A stretch of DNA of 55,089 nt from Candidatus Zhuqueibacterota bacterium (GTDB taxonomy: Bacteria; Zhuqueibacterota; Zhuqueibacteria; Zhuqueibacterales; Geothermadaptataceae), in NCBI GenBank assembly GCA_030950365.1, contig JAUZRQ010000071.1, positions 1 to 55,089 of the forward strand, given 5' to 3'. A model generated the notes under the pieces. That model saw only the letters and a program-made list of their open reading frames with translations. It had not been told where the DNA came from and made no database searches. Both the position numbers and the translations under genes were made by a program. Of this stretch, positions 26,308 through 34,606 are shown in pieces (positions within the stretch are counted from its first letter, which is position 1; each line of letters opens with the position of its first letter).

Positions 26308-27519
26308 CTATTCATCCAGCGCCACTTTGGGCAGCATGTTCATTTTTTGTCCCGGCTTCATGGCCATCTTCATTTTCATGGGTCGAACCATGCGTTCTTC
26401 GTCGGGCAAATCTTCATAGGCCAGCACCAGCAAATTGCCGCCGGGATACAGGCCGTTGTTGGTAACGCGTCGCGTGTCATGATCGTGAAACGTCCAGAGG
26501 CCACGGTTTTTGCCCTCGATGATGATGTCCAGGGTTTTCCCCGGGCTCAGTCGCAGCGTGTTCTGCTGCCACGGCTGCGGCACGGGGAGGCCGTCGTCGC
26601 ACACCAACCAGAAATCGTGGCCGTGCAAATGTAGAAAATGCTCTTCCGTGCCCGCATTGATCAGCCGCACCCGGATCGTTTCGCCTTCTTTGATGTACAG
26701 GTTGGGGGTCGATGGATACGACTTGCCGTTCACGCTGAACCAGTTCGGCACCGGCAGATCCGATGGCGCGCGCCGGCTCAAGCTGTACGGCGGCTGGTAT
26801 CCTCGCTCGATGGCGTCCAGCAGTTCCTGTTTGCTGTCGAATAAGGCGAACCGCTCTTTGTCGAACCGGCCGTTGCGCATCAAATACATCCGCTCCTTCA
26901 TGCGCTCCAGCATGCCATTCAATTCGCGGCGCATGAAGTTGGTGTCGTGCGCCGAGTACACCAGGGTGTATTCCCGCTCGTACGGGAATTGTTTTTTGAT
27001 CGGGTCATCGTCGGGATTTTCAATGATGAAGCTGCCGAACATGCCCGATTGCATATGCAGCAACGTGCCCCAGTGGCAGTGATAGAAATGCGTGCCATAC
27101 GGCTCGGCAACAAATTCGTACACGAATTCCTCGCCTGGCATCACCGGCATCTGCGTCACGTACGGCACGCCGTCCATGCGCCACGGCACATGCAGGCCAT
27201 GCCAGTGAATGGTATGATTCAACTCCGTTTTATTTTTGAATTTCACCCGCACCCGATCGCCCTGATTCACGCGGATCTCCGGCCCGGGGATTTGGTTATT
27301 GAAAGCGAGAATGTGCACCCGCATGCCGGGAGCAAATTCATGCTGAATGATATCAATAAACAGCTCAAACTCCTTCACATCACCCACGATTTTGGGTTCA
27401 AGGGGCTGCGGAAATTTTGTGGCGTTCATCTGTTTTGTCTTTTCTGCCAGAATCGTGGCCGGCAGCAAAGAAAAAGCAGATAGTGCAGCTCCCGCGGATA
27501 GAAACTCGCGTCGGTTCAT
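26308..27519 (-). CDS. Two-domain multicopper oxidase, Tat-exported, type 1 copper in domain 1
   Basis: A 403-residue enzyme with an N-terminal NRREFL twin-arginine-like signal ending ATILA. Trinuclear-site motifs are H105-W-H107-G, H144-F-Y-H147-C148-H149, H297-L-H299-G-H301 and H345-D-H347. Type 1 copper ligands are seen in domain 1: C148, H155 and M160 in HCHWGTLLHMQSGM. In domain 2 the Cys of the usual HCH motif is Asp (HDHD), so no second type 1 site is possible. That arrangement is the 'type C' two-domain class. The Met-rich tail (PMKMKMAMKPGQKMNML) resembles copper-handling sequences. It probably oxidises Cu(I), Fe(II), Mn(II) or phenols in the periplasm. The start at 27519 follows a GGAGG; an upstream in-frame start at 27534 is possible. 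Confidence 0.88.
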   Translation of the reverse strand: MNRREFLSAGAALSAFSLLPATILAEKTKQMNATKFPQPLEPKIVGDVKEFELFIDIIQHEFAPGMRVHILAFNNQIPGPEIRVNQGDRVRVKFKNKTELNHTIHWHGLHVPWRMDGVPYVTQMPVMPGEEFVYEFVAEPYGTHFYHCHWGTLLHMQSGMFGSFIIENPDDDPIKKQFPYEREYTLVYSAHDTNFMRRELNGMLERMKERMYLMRNGRFDKERFALFDSKQELLDAIERGYQPPYSLSRRAPSDLPVPNWFSVNGKSYPSTPNLYIKEGETIRVRLINAGTEEHFLHLHGHDFWLVCDDGLPVPQPWQQNTLRLSPGKTLDIIIEGKNRGLWTFHDHDTRRVTNNGLYPGGNLLVLAYEDLPDEERMVRPMKMKMAMKPGQKMNMLPKVALDE

Positions 27520-27709
27520 ACATCCTCCAACCAATTTATGGTAAAAAATAAGTGACCTTCATGAAAGTTAGAGCAGGGGCGTAAAAGAAGCGATGAGAAA
27601 ATGCCCACCGCGACTTTCCTTTTCGCACTTCATTTTTGAGAAATTTGCATAGCGATTCCGCCACACCAATCTTTCCGGACATATTTTATCAATCCGTGTA
27701 GATGGGGAG

Positions 27710-27747
27710 TCGAGCGCCTGCCGTAGTGTGATTTCGCAGGCGCTCGA
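27710..27747 (-). terminator. 12-bp perfect hairpin after the His/Cys-rich gene
   Basis: TCGAGCGCCTGC (27710-27721) pairs perfectly with GCAGGCGCTCGA (27736-27747) around a 14-base loop. It lies 16 bases after the stop of the 27763-28074 gene and before the oxidase gene. There is no T run on either side, so it may limit rather than end transcription. Confidence 0.45.
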
Positions 27748-27762
27748 AACAGCAGATATCGA

Positions 27763-28074
27763 TCACGGCTTTGTTTGCGTTTCTGGATTACCCGCCAGGT
27801 CGATCTGCGCTTTATCCCCCTGTTTCTTTTTGCCGCCGCAGCAATCATGCCCACCATGAGCAGGGTCGCTGTGGGCATGCGTTCGGTGCGATCCGACGTG
27901 CGCCCCATGGCCGCCGCAGCAGCCGTGATGCGATCTTGATAGGGACGTCGGTGACGAAGCACTATCCTCGTCTACCGGTTGTGGTTGCCGGCCGTGCCGG
28001 TGTCCAAACAAATGCAAAACCATGAACAGTCCCAGCAGGGACAACAAGAGCCAATTCGATGCGAACCATTCCAT
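27763..28074 (-). CDS. Small His/Cys-rich membrane-anchored protein (DUF2933-like), putative metal binder
   Basis: A 103-residue protein with one N-terminal membrane helix (MEWFASNWLLLSLLGLFMVLHLFGHRHG), followed by a soluble tail rich in His and Cys: SHHGCCGGHGAH, GSHRTHAHSD, HGGHDCCGG. The W-LLL...LHLFGHRHG start resembles small DUF2933-type proteins found with copper and heavy-metal genes. Two CCGG clusters and about twelve His suggest copper or zinc binding at the membrane. GGAG lies ten bases before the ATG at 28074; longer upstream starts have no ribosome site. It is the first gene of the run that continues with the multicopper oxidase 243 bases away, which supports a metal role. Confidence 0.7.
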   Translation of the reverse strand: MEWFASNWLLLSLLGLFMVLHLFGHRHGRQPQPVDEDSASSPTSLSRSHHGCCGGHGAHVGSHRTHAHSDPAHGGHDCCGGKKKQGDKAQIDLAGNPETQTKP

Positions 28075-28231
28075 GGTATATACTCCAATGGTTTTATTAA
28101 CAACATGTGGCCGTCTCCGACCCATTGTGTCAAATACAATGCCATTCTTTTTTCGAATCATACAACCATTTGTTTTTATTAATATTATTACAGAAAGACT
28201 GCTCCACAAATAGTGCCGGTCGCTCCAAACA

Positions 28232-28247
28232 TGTAGAATATTCTACA
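28232..28247. promoter_or_regulatory. 16-bp perfect palindrome, possible metal-responsive operator
   Basis: TGTAGAATATTCTACA is its own reverse complement and lies in the 28075-28558 spacer between the metal-linked operon and the divergent glycosyltransferase gene. A related half-site, ATTCTGCA, follows about 17 bases on. The TGTA...TACA arms recall BlaI/CopY-type operators (TACAnnTGTA in the reverse sense), but no such regulator is present here. Confidence 0.45.
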
Positions 28248-28341
28248 ACTGGATGTTGACTATTCTGCAATTATTGAAAATGCGACTACTTCCATTGATC
28301 TTCTGAAGGGTAAACCTTCCAAATTTTTTGAAAATCCCTAT

Positions 28342-28364
28342 CCTGCCAGTGCACGTCTGGCAGG
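28342..28364. other. 8-bp perfect hairpin in the divergent spacer
   Basis: CCTGCCAG (28342-28349) and CTGGCAGG (28357-28364) pair around a seven-base loop. A smaller GAAGG/CCTTC pair lies just upstream near 28305-28319. There is no T run; the role is unknown. Confidence 0.35.
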
Positions 28365-28408
28365 CTGTTTCAGTCATCCTTTAAGCTGATGAAGCATCAT
28401 TTACAGGC

Positions 28409-28437
28409 TTGCAAAAAACGATCTATCCTCTTATATT
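28409..28437 (+). promoter_or_regulatory. Sigma-70-type promoter of the glycosyltransferase gene
   Basis: TTGCAA (28409-28414), a 17-base spacer and TATATT (28432-28437) make a good consensus pair, about 115 bases before the start codon at 28559. Confidence 0.5.
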
Positions 28438-28558
28438 ATAGCTGTGTAGCTGTCCTCTCATTTTTGCCGCACCATTTCCTTTAGCCGTTTTTCCAGTCTG
28501 CCTGTCAGCCATTTCCGATTGGATGAACCGGGAGGTCGTAAAACCGAGGTGATGCGCT

Positions 28559-30946
28559 ATGAGGAAAAGCAACCATCAGGAATTGGCGTTGCAGCACAAT
28601 TCGGGAATCCCCGCCTCGATCATAAAGCCCATGTCCGCGGCGTTCGTATCCACCTATCCGCCGCGGCGCTGTGGCATCGCGACATTTACTCACGATCTCA
28701 TCAGCTCCATTGCGCAGATCACCGGCACCCCCCTGGGCAGCAGCCCGGAGTTGCAGGTGATTGCCATGAACAACATTCCGGAGGGCTACGAATATCCGCA
28801 TCAGGTGCGGTTTGAAATCCGCGATCAGCAGAAGCAGGATTACCGGGAAGCCGCGGATTTCATCAACGTGTCTTCAGTGGAAATCGTGTCGCTGCAGCAC
28901 GAATATGGCATTTTCGGCGGCGATAATGGGGCCTACATCATCACGCTGCTGCGCAACCTGCACAAACCGGTGGTTTCCACCCTGCACACGGTGCTGCAGA
29001 AGCCGAATCCGGTGCAGAAAAAGGTGCTGACCGAGATCTGCGAGCTATCCACGCGCGTCGTCGTTCTCTCCGAAAAAGCCCGTGAGATTCTGCACGAAGT
29101 GTACGGCGTGCCGTTGGGCAAAATCGATTTCATCCATCACGGCGTGCCCGATGTGCCCTTCCTGGATCCGGCGTTTTATAAAGATCAGTTCGATCTGGAA
29201 GGCCGGCTGGTGCTGCTCACTTTTGGCCTGATCAATCCCAATAAGGGCATCGAGTACGCCATCGATGCGCTGGCGCAGATTGTGGACAAACACCCCGAAG
29301 CGGCCTATATCGTGCTGGGCGCCACCCATCCCGAAGTGAAGCGGCATTTTGGCGAGGAATACCGGCTGTTCCTCAACCGCAAAGTCAAAGAAAAAGGCCT
29401 GGAAGAGCACGTCTTTTTTCACAACCGTTTTGTTACCCACGACGAGCTGATTAAATTCCTCATCCTGGCGGATGTGTACCTCACGCCCTATCTATCCAAG
29501 GAGCAAATCGCCTCGGGTACCCTGGCCTATGCCATCGGCTGCGGCAAGGCGGTGATTTCCACACCCTACTGGTACGCCGAGGAGATGCTTGCGGACGACC
29601 GCGGCCGCCTGGTGCCGTTTAAGGATACCCGGGCGCTGGCCGAGGTGCTGGATGAAATCCTGTCGGATGAAATCACCCGCAACCGGCTGCGCAAAAACGC
29701 CTATACTTTCGGACGCAACATGATCTGGCGGCAGGTGGCGATTCAATATCTGCAGACATTCCAGGCCAGCATTGAACAGTATGCCCGCGTGCGGCCACGG
29801 CCGCTTATTCAGCCGCGATCCAGGGACATTCCGCAGCCATCGCTGCCGGAGATCAACCTGTCGCACATGAAATTGCTGACCGACGATACGGGCATCATGC
29901 AGCACGCCAAATTCACCACGCCGGACCGCTTTCACGGCTACACCACCGACGACAACGCGCGCGCGCTGCTGGTAACGGCACTGCACTGGCACCTGTTCAG
30001 CGATGAAACCATCCTGCCACTGATGCAGCGCTATCTCTCGTTCTTGCATTACGCGTTCAACGAGAAAAACGGCCGCTTCCGCAATTTTATGTCGTACGAC
30101 CGCCAGTGGCTGGAAGAGGTGGGCAGCGAGGATTGCCAGGGCCGGGCGCTTTGGGCACTCGGCACGGTCATTCAGTTTGCGCCGACACCAGGCATTTTGC
30201 GCATGGCCACGCATTTATTCGAAAAGGCCCTGCCCGCGGTGGAAAAATTCAAGAGCCTGCGCGGACACGCGGCCGCCATATTGGGGTGTAGCGCCTATCT
30301 GCAGCGCTTCAGCGGAGCATCGGAAATTCGCCGCCATCTGGAAGAATCCACCGAATTCTTGATGAAAAAATTCCGCGCCCATCATTCCGATACCTGGATC
30401 TGGTGGGAAGACGTGCTCACGTACGACAATGCCCGGCTGCCGCAGGCATTGATCGTCGCCGGCCATATTTTGAAGGATGAAGAGGCATTGGAGACCGGAC
30501 TGCGCACTCTCAAGTGGCTGCTGCAAATGCAGACCAATCCGGCCACCGGCTATCTCTCGCTGGTGGGCAACGATGGCTGGGCGCATAAAAACGGCGAACG
30601 GGCGCATTTCGATCAGCAGCCGCTGGACGCCGGCGCGCTGGTGGAGGCCTGCTACGATGCATATTTGATTACTGATGACCCTGTCTGGTATGATGAGCTC
30701 ACCAAATGCTTCCACTGGTTCTTTGGTGAAAACGATATTCAGGAGCCGGTGTATGATTTCACTACCGGCGGCTGCCGCGATGGTTTGCAAAAAACCGGCG
30801 TGAACGAAAATCAGGGCGCGGAATCGACCCTGGCGTGGCTGATAGCGCTGCATAAGATGCATGCGCTGTCCATCGAAAAAAGCCTCGAGCGCACCAAAAC
30901 GCCGCTGCCCATCGAAGAAGAGACCGAAGTGGAAAACGAGGCGTAG
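28559..30946 (+). CDS. GT4-type glycosyltransferase fused to an (alpha/alpha)-barrel domain
   Basis: A 795-residue cytoplasmic protein in two parts. Residues 25-415 are a GT-B retaining glycosyltransferase: an N-terminal fold with TYPPRRCGIATFTHDL and SLQHEYGIFGG, the donor domain with LLTFGLINPNKGIEYAI and the E/G-rich loop EQIASGTLAYAIGCGKAVIST. Residues 440-760 form a helix-rich domain with repeated aromatic and acidic turns, such as DRFHGYTTDDNARALLV, SEDCQGRALWALG and WIWWEDVLTYDNARLPQAL, like the (alpha/alpha)6 barrels of glycoside phosphorylases and unsaturated glycosidases. The fusion may build and trim a sugar chain. GAGGTG precedes the ATG. The substrate is unknown. Confidence 0.8.
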   Translation: MRKSNHQELALQHNSGIPASIIKPMSAAFVSTYPPRRCGIATFTHDLISSIAQITGTPLGSSPELQVIAMNNIPEGYEYPHQVRFEIRDQQKQDYREAADFINVSSVEIVSLQHEYGIFGGDNGAYIITLLRNLHKPVVSTLHTVLQKPNPVQKKVLTEICELSTRVVVLSEKAREILHEVYGVPLGKIDFIHHGVPDVPFLDPAFYKDQFDLEGRLVLLTFGLINPNKGIEYAIDALAQIVDKHPEAAYIVLGATHPEVKRHFGEEYRLFLNRKVKEKGLEEHVFFHNRFVTHDELIKFLILADVYLTPYLSKEQIASGTLAYAIGCGKAVISTPYWYAEEMLADDRGRLVPFKDTRALAEVLDEILSDEITRNRLRKNAYTFGRNMIWRQVAIQYLQTFQASIEQYARVRPRPLIQPRSRDIPQPSLPEINLSHMKLLTDDTGIMQHAKFTTPDRFHGYTTDDNARALLVTALHWHLFSDETILPLMQRYLSFLHYAFNEKNGRFRNFMSYDRQWLEEVGSEDCQGRALWALGTVIQFAPTPGILRMATHLFEKALPAVEKFKSLRGHAAAILGCSAYLQRFSGASEIRRHLEESTEFLMKKFRAHHSDTWIWWEDVLTYDNARLPQALIVAGHILKDEEALETGLRTLKWLLQMQTNPATGYLSLVGNDGWAHKNGERAHFDQQPLDAGALVEACYDAYLITDDPVWYDELTKCFHWFFGENDIQEPVYDFTTGGCRDGLQKTGVNENQGAESTLAWLIALHKMHALSIEKSLERTKTPLPIEEETEVENEA

Positions 30947-30953
30947 CCAGGCG

Positions 30954-30986
30954 AGACACCGGGCACCACAATGGAGCCTGGTGTCT
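30954..30986. terminator. 11-bp hairpin after the glycosyltransferase gene
   Basis: AGACACCGGGC (30954-30964) pairs with GCCTGGTGTCT (30976-30986), with one G-U pair, eight bases after the stop codon. No T run follows. Confidence 0.4.
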
Positions 30987-31140
30987 ATGTTCGCCACCTG
31001 CTACCTGAATGTCTGCGATTGCCGTCCCGCCACCCTTTGCTTGCTTTCGGCGCGCGCATGTGCTAAATTAACTTCAGCGCCGCTGTAGGCCGACAATGAC
31101 CGTATTCCGATCCCGGAACCTTAACCAGCGATCATCATTC

Positions 31141-32034
31141 ATGCTTGGACGCGAAAATCTCTATATCGGGCCCGCGGGCTGGTCGTATCCAGACTGGCAG
31201 GGCGTGTTTTATCCCGCAAAAAGTTCGCGTAATTTCGATGAACTGGAATATATCGCCACGTATTTCGATCTCGTCGAAATCAATTCCAGCTATTATCATC
31301 CGCAATCGCCGGAGGCCGCGAAAAGCTGGGTGAGCCGGGTGCAAAGCAATCCGCGTTTCCGTTTCACGGCCAAGCTGTGGCAAAAGTTCGTTCTGGAGCG
31401 CAGTTCGTACACCACCGAAGATGTGAAGATGGTGCGCCGCGGCCTCGATGTGATCATGGAGGCCGACCGGTTCGGCGCCCTGCTGCTGCAATTTCCACAA
31501 TCCTTTCACAACAACCTGGACAACCGTTCCTGGCTGTTTCGCATCATCACCGAATTTCGTGACTATCCGCTGGTAGTAGAGCTTCGACATCAGTCCTGGG
31601 ACCGGTCGGAAACCCTGACCTTCCTGCGCGATCGCCATGTGGGCTTTGCCAATATCGATCAGCCGGTCATCGGCCGGGGGCTGGGCTTCACATCGTATGT
31701 CACCTCGGAGATTGCTTATTTTCGTTTTCACGGCCGCAACCGCGAGAAGTGGTTCGATGAGCAAGCCAATCGTGATGAACGTTACAACTACGATTATCCG
31801 CGTAAAGAACTACAGGAATTTGTCGCGCCCATCCGGGAAGCGCTGAAGAAAACCGCGGCAGCCTATGTGGTGTTCAACAACCACTTTCGCGGTCAAGCGC
31901 CCAAAAATGCGCTGGAGTTCGAGTTTTTGCTCACCGGACAGAAAGTGAGTCTGCCGGATCCGCTGTTACAAGCCTACCCTGATCTGGTGGACATCCGCCG
32001 GCCGGACAACCCGCAGCAATTGGAATTGTTTTAA
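31141..32034 (+). CDS. DUF72 family protein
   Basis: A 297-residue TIM-barrel protein of the DUF72 (YecE) family, whose function is not established. The family hallmarks are present: the start YIGPAGWSYPDWQGVFYP, FDLVEINSSYYHPQ, FRFTAKLWQKF, ALLLQFPQSFHNN, VVELRHQSW, the RFHGRN strand and the VVFNNHFRGQAPKNA segment near the end. The ATG at 31141 fits the family start; an in-frame ATG at 31096 would add 15 residues and neither has a strong ribosome site. It is 194 bases after the glycosyltransferase gene and reads the same way. Confidence 0.85.
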   Translation: MLGRENLYIGPAGWSYPDWQGVFYPAKSSRNFDELEYIATYFDLVEINSSYYHPQSPEAAKSWVSRVQSNPRFRFTAKLWQKFVLERSSYTTEDVKMVRRGLDVIMEADRFGALLLQFPQSFHNNLDNRSWLFRIITEFRDYPLVVELRHQSWDRSETLTFLRDRHVGFANIDQPVIGRGLGFTSYVTSEIAYFRFHGRNREKWFDEQANRDERYNYDYPRKELQEFVAPIREALKKTAAAYVVFNNHFRGQAPKNALEFEFLLTGQKVSLPDPLLQAYPDLVDIRRPDNPQQLELF

Positions 32035-32116
32035 GCAGAAACGCCGCGGTTAACCGAACCCCAAACATTCCATCCGGTTAGAGGCCATCCCTGACGGCCA
32101 AACTTTTTCTAATCAC

Positions 32117-32156
32117 CATCTGTGAGAATCCGCGTCATCCGTGTGAGCCGCGTTCG
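32117..32156 (+). repeat. Dispersed ATCCGTG-type intergenic repeat, copy 2
   Basis: The words AATCCGCG, TCATCCGTGTG and AGCCGCGTTCGC run together here. This is the same vocabulary as at 4174, 47200 and 53296. Confidence 0.45.
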
Positions 32157-32350
32157 CTTTCTTCCATTTTTGCCCAATCCATGCAAGACCACCCGGCCGC
32201 AAGGGCCGGACCAATTCGTGACCTTCGAGGTAACACATAAAAATGCGTATCCTTTTCCCAACATTCTAGCCCGATTTAATACGGCTAATTCAAAAATTTT
32301 ATTGCAATTAATTGGCGCAGGTACTAAATTTGACCTGTTTCATCGTAGGT

Positions 32351-32426
32351 CCTGTCCGGAAACGATTTCAGCGAATATGTCGGCGGAGAACCGGTTGTTG
32401 GAACATATCAAACTGAATCGGACAGG
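32351..32426. repeat. Inverted repeat in the korA upstream spacer
   Basis: CCTGTCCG (32351-32358) and CGGACAGG (32419-32426) are perfect complements about 60 bases apart, and the flanking GG/CC can extend the stem past one bulged T. It may be a folded leader RNA or the ends of a degenerate small element. Confidence 0.35.
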
Positions 32427-32762
32427 CCTCACAAATGCGCCCAAACATCCAATGGTTTAATTCGAACATTGCCGTGTACGCAAATTGCTGCTACAACGAT
32501 CGGAGACCGTTTGTATCTCAAATAGATTCTGCTTGCGAATCCTCTTTAGCTCCAGACGATTCGGGCCCATTGCTGTGCCCAGAACAATCAGACTGCAGCA
32601 ATCTCCCTATGCCACCTTGATCGTGGCTCCTCGCCAATTCACTTCCTGTTCGTCTGATTCCACTTTGATAATATCACTTTATTTCCTATCGAGGATTATT
32701 GTGCATTTCAAATAAACTGACTTAAAAGGATTGAACTCCATTTAAGCAAAGAAAGGTGAAAC

Positions 32763-34604
32763 GTGAGCATTGCAGAACCTTTGACTCAGCCCAAAGAACG
32801 CGAGGTAGCGGCGCAACCAAGGATCAACGATTTCGTCATCCATGTGGCGACCGTGAATGGTTCCGGAAGCCAGAGCGCCAACACCGCCCTTTTGCGCGCC
32901 ATTATGCAGATGGGCATTCCGGTTTCCGGCAAAAACCTGTTCCCCTCCAATATCCAGGGTTTACCGACCTGGTTTACCATTCGTGTCAATAAGGATGGCT
33001 ACCTGGCCCGCAAAGATCACGTGGATGTGCTGGTGGCCATGAATCCCGAAACGGCACACAGCGATGTGATGAAAGTGACGTCCGGCGCTGTGGTGGTGTA
33101 CGACCAGCCGCTGAAGCTGGATTCATTGCGCGACGATTTAACGTTTTATGCCGTGCCCTTTAATGATCTGGTTAAGCCTGTGGTCGATTTGCCCAAACTG
33201 CGCAAACTGGTGCGCAACATCATTTACGATGGCGTACTGGCCTGGCTATTGGGCATCGAGATGGAATCACTGGAAGAGGCCATTCGGAAGCAATTCAAGC
33301 GCAAGCCCAAAGCGGCCGAGCTGAACATCAAAGCGGCGCGCGTCGGCTACGAATACGCCAAAGACAACCTGCCTCCGCAGAAAAAATTCCGCCTCGAGCG
33401 AATGAATAAAACCGCCAACAAAATCCTCATCGATGGCAACGGGGCAGCGGCACTGGGCTGCATGTTCGCAGGCGTACAGGTGATCACCTGGTATCCTATT
33501 ACCCCATCTTCCAGCCTTGCTGAGCAATTGAGCGACTACATGACCCGATACCGCATGGATCCCGAATCAGGTAAAGCCACGTTTGCCATTTTACAGGCTG
33601 AGGACGAACTCGCCGCCATCGGTATGGTGTTGGGCGCTGGCTGGGCTGGTGCGCGCGCTATGACCGCCACCTCCGGTCCGGGAATCTCGCTGATGGCCGA
33701 GTTTGCCGGCCTCGCCTACTACGCTGAAGTGCCGGGCGTGATTTTCGATGTGCAACGCGTGGGACCGTCCACTGGTATGCCGACGCGCAGCATGCAGGGC
33801 GATACGCTGTTCGTGGCTCTGTTGTCGCACGGCGACACGCAGCACATCATGCTGTTTCCAAATTCGCCAGAAGAAATTTTCGACATGTCCATAGAAGCAT
33901 TTGATCTGGCCGAGCATTTACAAACGCTCATTTTCGTAATGAGCGACCTTGATCTCGGCATGAACATGTGGATGGCCAATCCGTTTCAGTATCCGCAAAA
34001 GCCGATGAACCGCGGCAAGGTGCTCTCCGCTGAGGACCTGGAAAAAATCCAGGAATGGGGCCGATACAAGGATATAGATGGCGATGGCATTCCGTACCGC
34101 ACCCTCCCGGGCACGCATCATCCCAAAGCGCCGTATTTCACCCGCGGCTCCGGCCATACCGAATATGCTCGTTACACCGAAGATCCGGTCGAGTTCACCA
34201 AAGTGCTGGCCCGGATTAAGAAGAAATACGACAAAGCGCGCGATATCCTACCAGCACCGGCAATCGACCGCAAGCCGAACGCCAAAATTGCCTTTATTTC
34301 TTACGGCACCAGCCACTGGCCGGTGGAGGAAAGCCGCGATGTGCTGCGCAGTGAGTACGGCATCGAAACCAGCTACCTTCGTATCCGTGCCTATCCGTTC
34401 AGCAAACAGGTGCAGGAATTCATCGATGCCCACGATCGCGTGTACGTGGTGGAGCAAAACCGGGACGCGCAGATGCTAAAGCTGATGCGCATGGAATTTA
34501 CCCCCGAGCAAATTGCCAAACTGCGCAGCATCCATAGTTATGATGGATTGCCCATGTCCAGTGAATTTCTCGTCAATCATTTCTTGGAACAGGAGAACGC
34601 GTAA
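32763..34604 (+). CDS. korA: 2-oxoacid:ferredoxin oxidoreductase, fused gamma-alpha subunit (KorA type)
   Basis: A 613-residue subunit of the enzyme that oxidatively decarboxylates a 2-oxoacid (most likely 2-oxoglutarate) to acyl-CoA with ferredoxin as acceptor. Residues 25-190 are the gamma/POR domain (VATVNGSGSQSANTALL, NLFPSNIQGLPTWFTIR). Residues 210-400 are the pyrimidine-binding alpha domain with WYPITPSSSLAEQL, AEDELAAIGMVLGAGWAGAR and ATSGPGISLM. The C-terminus has the transketolase-like VVEQNRDAQMLKLMR segment. The start codon is GTG, with AAAGGTG upstream. korB starts two bases after the stop codon. It implies ferredoxin-based, oxygen-sensitive central metabolism. Specificity against pyruvate and other 2-oxoacids is not proven by sequence. 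Confidence 0.88.
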   Translation: MSIAEPLTQPKEREVAAQPRINDFVIHVATVNGSGSQSANTALLRAIMQMGIPVSGKNLFPSNIQGLPTWFTIRVNKDGYLARKDHVDVLVAMNPETAHSDVMKVTSGAVVVYDQPLKLDSLRDDLTFYAVPFNDLVKPVVDLPKLRKLVRNIIYDGVLAWLLGIEMESLEEAIRKQFKRKPKAAELNIKAARVGYEYAKDNLPPQKKFRLERMNKTANKILIDGNGAAALGCMFAGVQVITWYPITPSSSLAEQLSDYMTRYRMDPESGKATFAILQAEDELAAIGMVLGAGWAGARAMTATSGPGISLMAEFAGLAYYAEVPGVIFDVQRVGPSTGMPTRSMQGDTLFVALLSHGDTQHIMLFPNSPEEIFDMSIEAFDLAEHLQTLIFVMSDLDLGMNMWMANPFQYPQKPMNRGKVLSAEDLEKIQEWGRYKDIDGDGIPYRTLPGTHHPKAPYFTRGSGHTEYARYTEDPVEFTKVLARIKKKYDKARDILPAPAIDRKPNAKIAFISYGTSHWPVEESRDVLRSEYGIETSYLRIRAYPFSKQVQEFIDAHDRVYVVEQNRDAQMLKLMRMEFTPEQIAKLRSIHSYDGLPMSSEFLVNHFLEQENA

Positions 34605-34606
34605 CC

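Larger units (their letters stand above)
32035..32762. other. Long spacer before korA, no supported gene
   Basis: These 728 bases hold short open frames only, none with a ribosome site or family character. They contain a copy of the ATCCGTG repeat (32117-32156), an inverted repeat (32351-32426), and a weak TTGATA...TATCGA pair near 32665-32692 that could be the korA promoter. Confidence 0.55.
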
